A stretch of DNA of 64,000 nucleotides. Source: Cloacibacillus evryensis DSM 19522 (GTDB taxonomy: Bacteria > Synergistota > Synergistia > Synergistales > Synergistaceae). Both the position numbers and the translations under genes were made by a program. The stretch lies in assembly GCF_000585335.1 (NCBI RefSeq), contig NZ_KK073872.1, positions 3,091,283 to 3,155,282 of the forward strand, written 5' to 3'. The notes under the pieces are model-generated. The model worked only from the letters and a program-made list of their open reading frames with translations, ran no database searches and was not told where the DNA came from. This document shows positions 25,025 to 33,839 of the stretch, one piece after another (positions within the stretch are counted from its first letter, which is position 1; every line of letters begins with the position of its first letter).

Positions 25025-25900
25025 ATGACGATAAGGGATATGGAAATACTGGTCGAGGTAGCAAGATGCCTGAACATGACCGAGGCTTCCAAGAACCTTT
25101 ATATTTCACAGTCCACGGTGAGCCAGGTCATCGCCGGGATAGAAAGGGAATACAACATCAGGCTCTTCGAGCGTATAAACAAAAGGATCATCCTCACCGA
25201 ACAGGGCAAGATCGCGGTCAGCCATTCAAAAAAGGTCCTCGATGCGTATAACGAGATGGAGATCGCGGTGCGCTTTGCGGGCGAGGAAGTGATAAGGGTC
25301 GGCAGCGACCTCATCACCTCCAGCAGTATACTGAACGATATTTGGGTGAGATACCATCGGGTATGTCCCAAGGTAAAGACGCGTATGGTGATCGAAGACG
25401 GCCATCTGCTGAAAAACAGACTTCTGGACTACGACCTGGACTTCGTACTGCTCGAATACCGCCTGCCGCACGGCGATCTTGTCAATCAAAAGATCGGGGA
25501 GGATTCTTATGTTTTGATCTGCAATCAGGAGAACGAATTTGCCGCCAGGGATTCCGTCTCGCTGACGGAATTATCCGGCGCAAACCTCATCATGAGAGAG
25601 CAGGGAAACCCCACCCGGGACCTTTTCGACAATACGGCCCGGCGTTATCACTACGATATAACCGTCGCGGATACTTACAGCAATATCGACGTTATAAAAG
25701 CAGAGGTCGTAAAGGGCGGATGCGTTTCGATCATGGCGAAAAAACTGGTGACGAACGAGCTTGCCCTGGGCAGGCTGCACAGCTGCGAGATCAGCGACTT
25801 CAAAGAAAAAAGAGAGTTTTACGTTATCTATAACAACCGCCTGAAACTGACGCCGAATTTCAAGTCGTTCATAGAAAACTGCGGCTGCTGGCCCGAATAG
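25025..25900 (+). CDS. LysR family transcriptional regulator
   Basis: LysR-type regulator, 291 aa: winged helix at residues 1-60 (MTEASKNLYISQSTVSQVIAGIE) and a two-lobed effector domain. It is transcribed divergently from the ammonia-lyase operon across a 227-bp AT-rich gap, the usual arrangement for control of the opposite genes and of itself. The gap contains AT-rich T-N11-A style sequence but no clearly assignable LysR box. Confidence 0.9.
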   Translation: MTIRDMEILVEVARCLNMTEASKNLYISQSTVSQVIAGIEREYNIRLFERINKRIILTEQGKIAVSHSKKVLDAYNEMEIAVRFAGEEVIRVGSDLITSSSILNDIWVRYHRVCPKVKTRMVIEDGHLLKNRLLDYDLDFVLLEYRLPHGDLVNQKIGEDSYVLICNQENEFAARDSVSLTELSGANLIMREQGNPTRDLFDNTARRYHYDITVADTYSNIDVIKAEVVKGGCVSIMAKKLVTNELALGRLHSCEISDFKEKREFYVIYNNRLKLTPNFKSFIENCGCWPE

Positions 25901-25905
25901 AAACA

Positions 25906-25956
25906 GGCGCGGCGCGCGGAAGCTGTCTGCGCCGCGCCAGCCTCTTCCTTTTACTT
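25906..25956 (+). terminator. Terminator between the LysR and serine dehydratase genes
   Basis: Perfect 10-bp stem GGCGCGGCGC/GCGCCGCGCC followed by CTTCCTTTTACTTTT. Confidence 0.75.
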
Positions 25957-27525
25957 TTAACGGTCTTTCAGCTTCTCCAACAGCTTCAGCGCCGCCGGGC
26001 TCTTGCCGAGGCCGCCGAAGGTGCAGCGCAGCTCAAGCGGCAGTTTGAGGCCGACGTCGTACATCGCGGCGATCGTTTCGTCGAGCGGTATGACTTTGTC
26101 ATAGCCCGCGAGCGCCATGTTCGCCGAGGCGACGGCGTTTGAGCCGCCCATGACGTTCTTGCCGAGGCAGGGGACCTCGACGCGGTTCGCCACCGGGTCG
26201 CAGGCGAGGCCGGTGATATTCTGCAAAGCCATCGAGGCGGCGTCGACGCACTGCTCCGCGCTGCCGCCCATCAGCTGCACCAGCCCGGCCGCCGCCATGC
26301 CGGAGCCGGCGCCGCACTCCACCTGGCAGCCGCCGACCTCGGCGGCGAAGGTCGCCCCTTCGGCGATGAAGATGCCGATCAGCCCCGCGGCGAGCATCGC
26401 GCGCGTGATCTCCTCTTTCGGCTTGCCGAGCGCGAGGCCCGCGCCAAGCAGCGTCCCAGGCAGACAGCCGCAGGAACCGGCGGTGGGAGCGGCGACGATG
26501 ACGCCCATCGCGCTCTTCGTCTCCATGATCGCGGTGATCGATTTAATGACATTGTTGAGGATGTCGCAGGGGATGAGAGCCCCCCTTTCCCGCGCAGCCT
26601 CTATCAAGCGGGCCTGCGGCCCGAGTATCCGGTCAGCGTACTCCGTGCCGGCCAGACCCTCTTTTAGAGATCCTTCCATTATCGAGACCAGCATGCGCAT
26701 CTTATCCAGGGCCTCGTCTTTAGAGGTGCCTCCGCGCGCCGCCTCATATTCGGCGGCAAGCTCCCACATCGGCATATTTCCGCCTTCGCTGAAGGCGAGC
26801 ATATCCCGCGCGGACGAGAAGGGGACGGAACAATTCGCGCGCGAGAGCGTCGGCAGCATCGGCTTGACGAACACGAAGTCAAGCGCGCCCTGTACTGCCG
26901 CGGCTGCGCGCAGCGCCTCAATGTCCGGGGCTTTTGAATATTTCAGCAAGAGCAGCGAACCGTTCCCGCCCTCCACGACCTGCGCGAAATCCGGAGCGGA
27001 ACCGGCGACAAGCGGCGAATCCTTCATCGCCGCCGCGCCGCCGCGGGGAAATTTCACCAGCGCCTCGCAGAAGTCGCCGCATATCGAAACGGGGAAGCCG
27101 TCATAGTTTCTCATCTCGATCATGCCGCCGCCGACCGAGACGCCCTCCCACAGGTGACGCTCGCCGCCGCGCCCCCATACCTCGATCCGGTAGTTGTTCG
27201 GATGCTCCGCGCCGTAGTCGAGTATACGGAATTCGATCTCGACGCCGGCCTCGCGCGCTAGCCGCGCGTAACGGTCGACATCCGGTTCCGTTATCTCCTT
27301 GCCGAGCATGCCGCAGACAAAGCCCATATCGGTGCCGTGGCCGTCGTGCGAAGCGGCGAGCGAGCCGTTCACGTCAAAGTCGACGACGGCGCGCAGCGGA
27401 TCACCGCCGACCGACTGCCGCACGACGGCGGCGATCCGCGCCGCGCCCGCGACATGTGAGCTGGACGGCCCGCGCATCACGGGCCCGATGACGTCGTTGA
27501 AGATACTGGCTGGCATTTTATCCAT
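25957..27525 (-). CDS. L-serine ammonia-lyase, iron-sulfur type, fused beta-alpha form
   Basis: Single-chain L-serine dehydratase, 522 aa from ATG 27525 (GGGAG upstream; a frame extension to 27582 lacks a site). The N-terminal beta domain starts SIFNDVIGPVMRGPSSSHVAGA; the C-terminal alpha domain has APTAGSCGCLPGTL and GLACDPVANRVEVPCLGKN, with cysteines placed as for the [4Fe-4S] cluster. It converts serine to pyruvate and ammonia. It is followed upstream by the cyclodeaminase gene at 27661 in the same direction, so both may be one unit. Confidence 0.92.
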   Translation of the reverse strand: MDKMPASIFNDVIGPVMRGPSSSHVAGAARIAAVVRQSVGGDPLRAVVDFDVNGSLAASHDGHGTDMGFVCGMLGKEITEPDVDRYARLAREAGVEIEFRILDYGAEHPNNYRIEVWGRGGERHLWEGVSVGGGMIEMRNYDGFPVSICGDFCEALVKFPRGGAAAMKDSPLVAGSAPDFAQVVEGGNGSLLLLKYSKAPDIEALRAAAAVQGALDFVFVKPMLPTLSRANCSVPFSSARDMLAFSEGGNMPMWELAAEYEAARGGTSKDEALDKMRMLVSIMEGSLKEGLAGTEYADRILGPQARLIEAARERGALIPCDILNNVIKSITAIMETKSAMGVIVAAPTAGSCGCLPGTLLGAGLALGKPKEEITRAMLAAGLIGIFIAEGATFAAEVGGCQVECGAGSGMAAAGLVQLMGGSAEQCVDAASMALQNITGLACDPVANRVEVPCLGKNVMGGSNAVASANMALAGYDKVIPLDETIAAMYDVGLKLPLELRCTFGGLGKSPAALKLLEKLKDR

Positions 27526-27660
27526 GATTACATCAGCTCCCGCAGGGTTTTTTATTTTTTTCAGTATAATATTCCCGGCCAAGCCAGCCGGACATTTCGC
27601 TGTTGAGCCGCGCCCGCCGCGAACAAAGCCGCGGGATACCTTTAGCGCGAGCCAGCTTGT

Positions 27661-28641
27661 TTATAGTATAGTTCCAACTCCGGCTTTAACCGCCTTTTCA
27701 TAGACCCTGTGCGCGATCACGATGTCAAGCGTCGCAAACCCCACCGTCTTCATCAGCGTTATCTCATCCCTGCCGCCGCGTCCGGCCGCGCGGCCCAGCA
27801 GCAGATCGCCAAGTTCTCCCGTGATCATATCCTCCGAAAAACGCCCCTCCGCCATCGGAATGAGAAACTCCCCCGCCTCACTCATGACCGCTTCACGGTT
27901 GTCGATAAAGATCTTATCCGCGCGCCTCACGATATATTCGTCAAGCTCACGTTTGTGCGGCATGAAAGTTCCTACGGCGTTTATATGCGCGCCGGCCTTC
28001 ACGCGGCGGCCGTCAAAAACGGGCTGCGGGCTGGTCGTCACCGTGGTGATGATGTCCGCCCCCGACACCGCCGCCTCCGGGCTTTCGGCGGCGACAAGCT
28101 TCGTGCCGAATTTCGCGGCGGTCTCCGCCGTGCGTTTAATAAAATCAACTACTTTATCGGGCGCCATATCAAAGACACGCACCTCTTTAAGCGGCCTTGC
28201 CGTCAACACCGCCTCCAACTGCGAGGAGGCCTGTCCGCCGGTACCGAACAGCGCGCCGACCTCGGCCATTTCATTGGCTAAAAGTTCCGTGGCAAGGCCG
28301 GAGACGGCTCCCGTACGCATGCGCGTCAGCTCGGTACCGTCAAGCAGCGCGTTGACCACGCCGGTTTCGGGGTCGGCGAGCAGCACCGTCGCCGATACGG
28401 CGGGCATCCCCTTTTTATGATTCCCGGCATACGTCGAGACTATCTTGATCCCCGCCTGAGGATATTTTTTTATGTGGGCCGGCATAAATGAGGTGATGCA
28501 GCCCTCGGCTATCGCAAAATTCGTCCTCACCGGAACATCGGCCAACCCCTCTCCCTGGATCATAAAGGCCTCGCGGTCCGACTCGATGGCCTCCCTCATT
28601 GAAAAAACCTTTCTTATCTCCGCGGCGTTCAGGTATAACAT
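27661..28641 (-). CDS. Ornithine cyclodeaminase/mu-crystallin family protein (copy 3)
   Basis: Family member of 326 aa, with GTELTRMRTGAVSGLATELL and the cofactor loop GALFGTGGQASSQLEAVL. The C-terminus VGFATLDIVIAHRVYEKA is standard. It is divergent from a GntR gene and precedes the serine dehydratase gene, so it may act in amino-acid breakdown as an alanine or imine dehydrogenase, or as a cyclodeaminase. Sequence does not fix the substrate. Confidence 0.88.
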   Translation of the reverse strand: MLYLNAAEIRKVFSMREAIESDREAFMIQGEGLADVPVRTNFAIAEGCITSFMPAHIKKYPQAGIKIVSTYAGNHKKGMPAVSATVLLADPETGVVNALLDGTELTRMRTGAVSGLATELLANEMAEVGALFGTGGQASSQLEAVLTARPLKEVRVFDMAPDKVVDFIKRTAETAAKFGTKLVAAESPEAAVSGADIITTVTTSPQPVFDGRRVKAGAHINAVGTFMPHKRELDEYIVRRADKIFIDNREAVMSEAGEFLIPMAEGRFSEDMITGELGDLLLGRAAGRGGRDEITLMKTVGFATLDIVIAHRVYEKAVKAGVGTIL

Positions 28642-28670
28642 ACGATTCGACCTTTCTATTTTTAACTTAT

Positions 28671-28680
28671 CAGATATCTG
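28671..28680. promoter_or_regulatory. Palindrome CAGATATCTG in the divergent GntR/cyclodeaminase region
   Basis: Perfect 10-bp palindrome 30 bp upstream of the cyclodeaminase start. A possible operator for the adjacent GntR protein; short enough to occur by chance. Confidence 0.3.
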
Positions 28681-28828
28681 CTAATAATCATTATACTCAC
28701 GCAATAAATTACTTTTGTCAAGCGCTACCTTCATCGGCGCGTATAATTTATAATAAATGCAGTCTCGATATTAGATGTGATAGTACGCCGCTGTTGATTG
28801 AGTAAATTTTGTCGAGAGGTGATCGGTG

Positions 28829-29545
28829 ATGGAACTGAGAAGGGAAAATACGCTCTCTCAACTCGTTTTGGACAGCATACAAAACTCGATCAGGGATGGG
28901 GAGTTCAAGCCGGGAGAACTGCTCCCGTCCGAGCGCGAGATGGCGGAGCGGTACGGCGTGGGAAAGTCTAGCATACGAGAGGCGATAAAGATGCTGCAGG
29001 TGCTCGGTGTCGTTGAGTCGGCGCAGGGAAAGGGCACCTATCTGAAAGAATCCATCGGCCCGCAGATACTGCGTCCGCTGCTTCTGGACATGATGCTCCA
29101 GCGGTCAAGCGCAGAGGAGCTTTATGAGCTCCGGCTGATGTTTGAACAGGCCTACATGCCGCTCGCCGCCGCCAAGGCCACGGAGGATAAAAAGGCAGCG
29201 GCGCGGCGCGCGCTCGACGAATACCGGGAGCTTCAGCTGTCCCACAAGTCGGAGGCGGGAGAAGCGGACAGGGCTTTCCACAGCATAATGCTCGAAGCGA
29301 CGGGCAACCAGTTCATAATCAAGATGGGCAAGCTGATAATGGAGCTCTGCCGTTCTTACATCAGCAAGAGCAGCGAGGTGCTCGACAACACGGTGATGGA
29401 AAACCATGAAAAATTGCTGCGGATATTCTGCACCGGCGACACCGAAGGATTGGAAGAGGCTGTGAAAAAATCACTGCTCGTCTTCCGGCATACGCTGGAC
29501 GCGGAGATCGACGGCGGCGGGACGGACGCTTCGGTCAAGCCGTAG
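28829..29545 (+). CDS. GntR family transcriptional regulator, FadR/FCD type
   Basis: Regulator of 238 aa. Winged helix at residues 10-75 (LLPSEREMAERYGVGKSSIREAIKML, then QGKGTYL), FCD domain after. ATG at 28829 follows an in-frame GTG at 28826; GAGAGGT serves either. It is divergent from the cyclodeaminase and serine dehydratase genes and presumably controls them. Confidence 0.88.
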   Translation: MELRRENTLSQLVLDSIQNSIRDGEFKPGELLPSEREMAERYGVGKSSIREAIKMLQVLGVVESAQGKGTYLKESIGPQILRPLLLDMMLQRSSAEELYELRLMFEQAYMPLAAAKATEDKKAAARRALDEYRELQLSHKSEAGEADRAFHSIMLEATGNQFIIKMGKLIMELCRSYISKSSEVLDNTVMENHEKLLRIFCTGDTEGLEEAVKKSLLVFRHTLDAEIDGGGTDASVKP

Positions 29546-29575
29546 TCTCCTGAAAGAAGAACCGTCCGCGCGCCT

Positions 29576-29914
29576 TCACCGGCTGCGGAGGACTTCCAGG
29601 TTGTGGCGATATTCCGGGACCGCTTCCCAGACGGCGGTCCCAAGGTCGCAGGGAAAATCGGGGCAGAAGCCGCAGTGCGGAATGTGGCTGCTAAGCGCGC
29701 AGGCGCGGATGGCGCATTCGGCGCAGCTGACGCTCTTTTCTCCGGGCTCGAGGCATCCGGTACAGCGCAGGCGCGACGGAAGGATGAAGGAACCGCGTCC
29801 CTCGCTCTCCTGCGCGGCGGCGATCTTAGCCAGCGCAGCGTTGTCGCGCCTGGCGGTGGCCCGCCTCGCTTCGCAGGCGTCGCAGTCGATGCCGCAGCAG
29901 CCCATGTTCGCCAT
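29576..29914 (-). CDS. DUF3795 cysteine-rich protein
   Basis: Small protein of 112 aa with paired cysteines: CCGIDCDAC at residues 6-14, CTGC near 51, CAECAIRAC near 64-72 and CGFCPDFPC near 80-88. This is the DUF3795 pattern, thought to bind zinc or iron-sulfur; its role is unknown. It starts directly after the B3/B4-domain gene stop, and the two are probably translated together. Confidence 0.82.
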   Translation of the reverse strand: MANMGCCGIDCDACEARRATARRDNAALAKIAAAQESEGRGSFILPSRLRCTGCLEPGEKSVSCAECAIRACALSSHIPHCGFCPDFPCDLGTAVWEAVPEYRHNLEVLRSR

Positions 29915-30634
29915 TTATTCTATCTCCGCCGCCGGCGAGGCGGCACGGACGACGCCGCTCGCGCGCACCTGGCAGCCGATGGCCTCAAGTTCCCCCGCCA
30001 GCGCGGCAAGGCCGTCCTCAACGGAACGCCACTCCGTTTCAAAGGCGCAGTCCACCAGGAAGAGCGCCTCCCGTGTATTTTCGTCCACGCAGGCGTCGCG
30101 CGTGTCACGGTAATTCCAGAGCCAGCAGCAGACCTTCTCGCCGTCGGCGTAAACTATCTGCGGCGGCGCGCAATCGACGACGCTGTCACCCGCGCCGAGC
30201 GGATAGAATTTTTCTCCCTCGCGGGCGTAACGCAGCACCATGTCGCCGCGCAGCTTCGTCATATCATGCGCCCCCATTGGGAGCAGGTTCAGCGCGGAGA
30301 CGCAGTCATAACAGTCGACCACATCAGAAACGCTCCAGATGTCACCTTTAAAGATGCGGCGCAGCAGCGCCTCGAGCGAACAGCGGTACTTGCTCGGTTT
30401 GACTCCCATCTTTGAATAGGTCTCGCGCCAGCGGCGCACGTCCGGATGGAGCGTCAGCGTATCGGCGGATATCCCCATGTCGTTGAGGTTTGCCTCAAGC
30501 TTTTTTTTCATCTCCGCTATGCGAACATTGCGGCCCCCGGCCGCCCCTGCCCCGTCCGCTATGCGCGCGCGAAGCCAGCCGATCTTCGCGTCGGGAAAAT
30601 CCTGCGTGATTTTTTTATCGATAGAAAGTTTCAT
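29915..30634 (-). CDS. B3/B4 tRNA-binding domain protein
   Basis: Stand-alone protein of 239 aa resembling the B3/B4 editing-type domain of phenylalanyl-tRNA synthetase beta chain. The family segments WRETYSKMGVKPSKYRCSLE and SVSDVVDCYDCVSALNLLPMGAHD are clear. Such proteins may edit or bind mischarged tRNA, which is unproven. The start overlaps the stop of the Gx-transporter gene by 20 bp, so expression is coupled. Confidence 0.85.
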   Translation of the reverse strand: MKLSIDKKITQDFPDAKIGWLRARIADGAGAAGGRNVRIAEMKKKLEANLNDMGISADTLTLHPDVRRWRETYSKMGVKPSKYRCSLEALLRRIFKGDIWSVSDVVDCYDCVSALNLLPMGAHDMTKLRGDMVLRYAREGEKFYPLGAGDSVVDCAPPQIVYADGEKVCCWLWNYRDTRDACVDENTREALFLVDCAFETEWRSVEDGLAALAGELEAIGCQVRASGVVRAASPAAEIE

Positions 30635-31130
30635 TCTTTTCTCCTCCGATCCTTCGGCATACGGCGTCCGCGAGCCAGCCTACGGCCCAGCCGGCGACAG
30701 CGCCGACGGCGAAGAGCGGCAATATGTAAAGCGCCACCCTCGCGTCTCCCACTATATATGATACCACGGCGACCTGCCCCGCGTTAAAGGCCCAGGCCCC
30801 CGCCACGCTTATCCACGGCAGGGAAAAGTCCGCGCGGAATTTTTTGTACAGCAGCGCCATCACGGCGACCGCGGGAAGCGCGCCCCCCAGGCTGCAAAGG
30901 AACGAGAATATGTTTCCCGTCACGAGCCAGGCGAGCGCCACGCGCAGCAGCGTTACGGCAAAGGCCTCTTTCGTTCCCAGCAAAACGAGCGCCGCGAGAG
31001 CGAAGACGTTCGCCGCGCCGAGCTTTATCCCGGGCAGCGGCATCGGCAGCATCCCCTCGGCGACGTTCACGACGAGCGCGCAGGCTGTGAAAAGCCCTGT
31101 CAGCACTATCCTGCGGGTATCCATTGCCAT
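30615..31130 (-). CDS. Gx transporter family membrane protein (heptaprenyl diphosphate synthase component I-like)
   Basis: Membrane protein of 171 aa with five or six hydrophobic segments, starting RRIVLTGLFTACALVVNVAEGMLP and containing PGIKLGAANVFALAALV, the family signature. The start ATG overlaps the stop of the NusG-II gene by one base (TGATG). This protein commonly accompanies NusG-II and ApbE genes in loci linked to flavin- or quinone-based redox at the membrane; the transported compound is unknown. Confidence 0.82.
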   Translation of the reverse strand: MAMDTRRIVLTGLFTACALVVNVAEGMLPMPLPGIKLGAANVFALAALVLLGTKEAFAVTLLRVALAWLVTGNIFSFLCSLGGALPAVAVMALLYKKFRADFSLPWISVAGAWAFNAGQVAVVSYIVGDARVALYILPLFAVGAVAGWAVGWLADAVCRRIGGEKNETFYR

Positions 31131-31591
31131 CACCAGCTCACCCCGTCCACACCGCCGCCCGCGCCCTTGATCCTCACCACAAGGCGGTGCGGCAGACAGA
31201 CGGCCCCGCCCCCGGCGTGCGATATCCATCCCCGGCGCACACAGGCTCCGTCAGGGCAGTCGGCGGAGACGACGGCGATACGCCCCCTCTCGACCCGTAT
31301 TATGTTGAAGCCATGCGCAGCTCCCCCGCCTTGACGGACTTCGGTAATTTCATTGGGGGGCAAGCCTGCGGATGCGTCTGCCGCGCGCGCAGCCCCCTTC
31401 GATTCCACCCTGATCTCGCGCGGCGGCCCCGTCAGCGCCAGCGTTTCTATCACCATGCCGTCGCGCACGATCTCGGCTTCGAGCGGCTTCTTCTCATCAT
31501 ACCGGCGCTGCTGCTGGATCAGCGCGCCCGCTATCAGCAGCGCCGCGCCGGCCATCGTGACAATAGCCATCCAGCGGTCGCCGCGCCTCAT
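31130..31591 (-). CDS. NusG domain II-containing membrane-anchored protein
   Basis: Protein of 153 aa: an N-terminal membrane anchor (residues 8-28) then an extracytoplasmic NusG-II domain with the family cysteines in SADCPDGACVRRGWIS and GAVCLPHRLVVRI. ATG at 31591 is chosen for AGGGGG 6 nt before it. It is middle gene of an ApbE, NusG-II, Gx-transporter set, consistent with a surface redox or flavinylation module, which is inference from association. Confidence 0.85.
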   Translation of the reverse strand: MRRGDRWMAIVTMAGAALLIAGALIQQQRRYDEKKPLEAEIVRDGMVIETLALTGPPREIRVESKGAARAADASAGLPPNEITEVRQGGGAAHGFNIIRVERGRIAVVSADCPDGACVRRGWISHAGGGAVCLPHRLVVRIKGAGGGVDGVSW

Positions 31592-31658
31592 GCGCCGCCC
31601 CCTGTTCGCGCAAGCGAACATGCAAAATTTCCTTCGGGGGCAAGCATGCGGGTGCGCT

Positions 31659-32726
31659 TCATCTTGTGCCGCCCCCTATTACCTCGACGGTGAATTTTTT
31701 ATCCGTCAGTTCAAATATCTCCCTCGCCGCGGGCGTGACCAGCACTTTGTCCCCGGAGGCGAGGACGAGGACCGCCGCCAGGTCGGTGTTTTTTTCAAGG
31801 AATTTCTCCGCCCGGGCGCGTCCCATGACGAAGAGCGCCGTGCAGAGCGCGTCGGCGCGCGTAGAATCCGCGTCGATTATCGATACGGAATCGAAGTCCG
31901 ATTTTGCGGGATACCCTGTGGCGGGGTCAAATATATGATGGTACCGTACGCCGTCCCTTTCAAAAAAACGTTCGTAGGGACCGGAGGTGACGACGGAGCC
32001 GTCCGAGACATTCACGACTCCGAAATACTCGCCGCGCTGCTTGTGCGGGTGCTGAAGCCCCAGCCGCCACGGACGCCCGTCGGGGGATGAGCCGATAAGG
32101 GCGAGGTTGCCGCCCAGGTCTATTATCGCCCCTCTCACTCCGTCAGAAACGAGCCTCTCCTTCAGGATATCCGCAACGCGTCCTTTAGCGATCGCGCCAA
32201 GGTCAAGCCACAGGCCGTCCGGTGCTTTGACATAGCTTTCTCCGTCCTCTTCCCTGACCTTCACGTTTTTATAGCCGCCGCCGCGCAGCACCGCCCTGAC
32301 CTCGGACTCATCGGGCACGCGCGCGGCGGAAGTACCGATCCCCCAGAGGCGCACGACACGGCCGATGGCGGGGTCAAAAGCGCCGTCAGTTTCCGCCGCG
32401 ATGGCAAGCGACCGTTTTATAAGATCCGCCGTCTCGGGGCCGACCTTCACCCATTCGCCGCCGGCGCGGTTGACGCGCGAGATGTCCGAGGAGGCGATGT
32501 TAGCGGAAAATAGGGCCTCAAGGCGGACGATCTCCGCGTCCGCCGCGGCGAGTTCCTTTTCGAGAAACTTTTTATCATCACCGACGAGCCGCAGCCGCAC
32601 ATATGTGCCGAGGCGAAAATTCTCGCCGGCCGCCTCCCGCGGACTCTCCGCGCCGCCGCCGGCGAACAGATAGAACAGGCCGGCCGCCAGCAGCAGGACC
32701 GCCGCGAAGATACATCCCCTTTTCAT
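31659..32726 (-). CDS. apbE: FAD:protein FMN transferase (ApbE family)
   Basis: Flavinyltransferase of 355 aa with an N-terminal membrane anchor or signal segment (residues 1-24). Catalytic and FAD-binding motifs: GAIAKGRVADIL, AIIDLGGNLALIGSS, GSVVTSGPYERFF, HHIFDPATGYPA and DSTRADALCTALFVMG. It attaches FMN covalently to Ser/Thr of target proteins outside the membrane. No RNF or NQR target lies in the window. It is the first gene of the leftward redox-type operon that runs to DUF3795. Confidence 0.93.
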   Translation of the reverse strand: MKRGCIFAAVLLLAAGLFYLFAGGGAESPREAAGENFRLGTYVRLRLVGDDKKFLEKELAAADAEIVRLEALFSANIASSDISRVNRAGGEWVKVGPETADLIKRSLAIAAETDGAFDPAIGRVVRLWGIGTSAARVPDESEVRAVLRGGGYKNVKVREEDGESYVKAPDGLWLDLGAIAKGRVADILKERLVSDGVRGAIIDLGGNLALIGSSPDGRPWRLGLQHPHKQRGEYFGVVNVSDGSVVTSGPYERFFERDGVRYHHIFDPATGYPAKSDFDSVSIIDADSTRADALCTALFVMGRARAEKFLEKNTDLAAVLVLASGDKVLVTPAAREIFELTDKKFTVEVIGGGTR

Positions 32727-32781
32727 GACCCCACCTCCAGTTCTCTATTCATTAAAATCACAGCCGCCACTAATTATATTA

Positions 32782-32827
32782 CAACAAACGGCCGCGGGGC
32801 GGCTCCGTCGTGGAACCGCCCCGCGGC
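32782..32827 (-). terminator. Terminator of the secreted two-repeat protein gene
   Basis: 16-bp stem (GCCGCGGGGCGGCTCC arm, one mismatch) with GTTTGTTGT after it on the minus strand. Confidence 0.8.
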
Positions 32828-32863
32828 TTTAAAGAATCTATATTGAACGTATGGGAAGAAGAT

Positions 32864-33631
32864 TTATCGCCGTTCCATCTTCCATCCGTTACGGGCGACA
32901 AAATCGCCTGTGAGGGTCAGCTTTTCCCCGTCAAACGCAACGCCTTCGACCGTGAGCCTGTAGGAACCGCCTTTAGCGAGGCCGGATATCCCCAGCTTAA
33001 GCCCGTCCTTTTCCCTCTCTATCACGGAGACCGGATACTCCTTGCCCTTCGTGTCCCTGACCGTCACTTTTTCGGAGCCGCTCCAGGCGATGCGCGGCTT
33101 ACTGCCGTCAACTCCCTGAAATTCCACCTCAAGCCTCCCGCCGCGTTTGAACTCCATCTCTTCGATACGGAGACCGCCGCCTTTGCGCGCGCCGTCCGCG
33201 CCGGACACCTGAATGCCCCCTACGGTGACATAGGGATCACGCTGCCCAGCCGAACGAAATTCTGCCTTCCAGTCCGGCGTCGCCTTGAACCAGCTTGAGA
33301 GCGAGACTTTTTTCTTGCCGGCGAAGCTGAGGCCGCTGAGTTTGAATGAATAGCGCTCCCCATCCTTCACCTTTGGAAGAAATATATCCAGCGAATCTCC
33401 GTCACGCGGGCGCAGCCCCGCCTCCACGAGCATCCCCGCGGAATCGCGGACCTCGACCTTCTCCGACTTCGTCCATACCAGATCGTCCCCGCGTACGGAA
33501 TCGTCGGCCAGTTCGACATATACCAGCCCAAAATTCGCGTACATCACCTCTTCGACATAGGGCTGCGCAAAGGCCGCTCCCGCTGACAAGAGGATAAAGG
33601 CGGACAAACATACTGCCATTATTTTCTTCAT
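32864..33631 (-). CDS. Secreted protein with two related beta-rich repeats, function unknown
   Basis: No family recognised. 255 aa with a clear signal peptide cut after AGAAFA (residue 22). ATG at 33631 is supported by AAGGA 8 nt upstream; the reading frame continues to 33778 without support. Two halves repeat: LVWTKSEKVEVRDSAG...LSGLSFAGKKKVSLS near residues 55-115 and IAWSGSEKVTVRDTKG...VEGVAFDGEKLTLTG near 175-245, suggesting duplicated Ig-like domains. It is probably periplasmic and monocistronic, closed by a strong terminator. Confidence 0.75.
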   Translation of the reverse strand: MKKIMAVCLSAFILLSAGAAFAQPYVEEVMYANFGLVYVELADDSVRGDDLVWTKSEKVEVRDSAGMLVEAGLRPRDGDSLDIFLPKVKDGERYSFKLSGLSFAGKKKVSLSSWFKATPDWKAEFRSAGQRDPYVTVGGIQVSGADGARKGGGLRIEEMEFKRGGRLEVEFQGVDGSKPRIAWSGSEKVTVRDTKGKEYPVSVIEREKDGLKLGISGLAKGGSYRLTVEGVAFDGEKLTLTGDFVARNGWKMERR

Positions 33632-33775
33632 CAAAGACATCCTTTCCAAGATACTTTCTTCCGTCTTGCTGCCGTAAATGATAACAACCCACCCGCGCCC
33701 TCGCGTAGTGGAAATGCCTGAGAATGAAAGAAGCAATTTGTACGAATAAGGAATAATGTTACGGGCAGGCGCCGC

Positions 33776-33807
33776 CAAAGAAAAAAGCGGGAGGACAACC
33801 CTCCCGC
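33776..33807 (-). terminator. Terminator of the CorC/HlyC gene
   Basis: Stem GCGGGAGG/CCTCCCGC followed by TTTTTTCTTT on the minus strand. Confidence 0.85.
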
Positions 33808-33839
33808 CCCGCTGATATTCCGGCTTTGTCAGCCCCTGG

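Noticed and set aside
26117-27106. 329-codon plus-strand frame over the serine dehydratase gene
   Set aside because: Ser/Ala/Pro-rich antisense shadow without motifs.
31355-31656. 19/21-bp direct repeat GGGGGCAAGCxTGCGGxTGCG (31356 and 31636) and a GTTCGC-gcaa-GCGAAC hairpin at 31604
   Set aside because: One copy is inside the NusG-II coding region and two copies alone do not make a repeat family; likely chance in GC-rich DNA.
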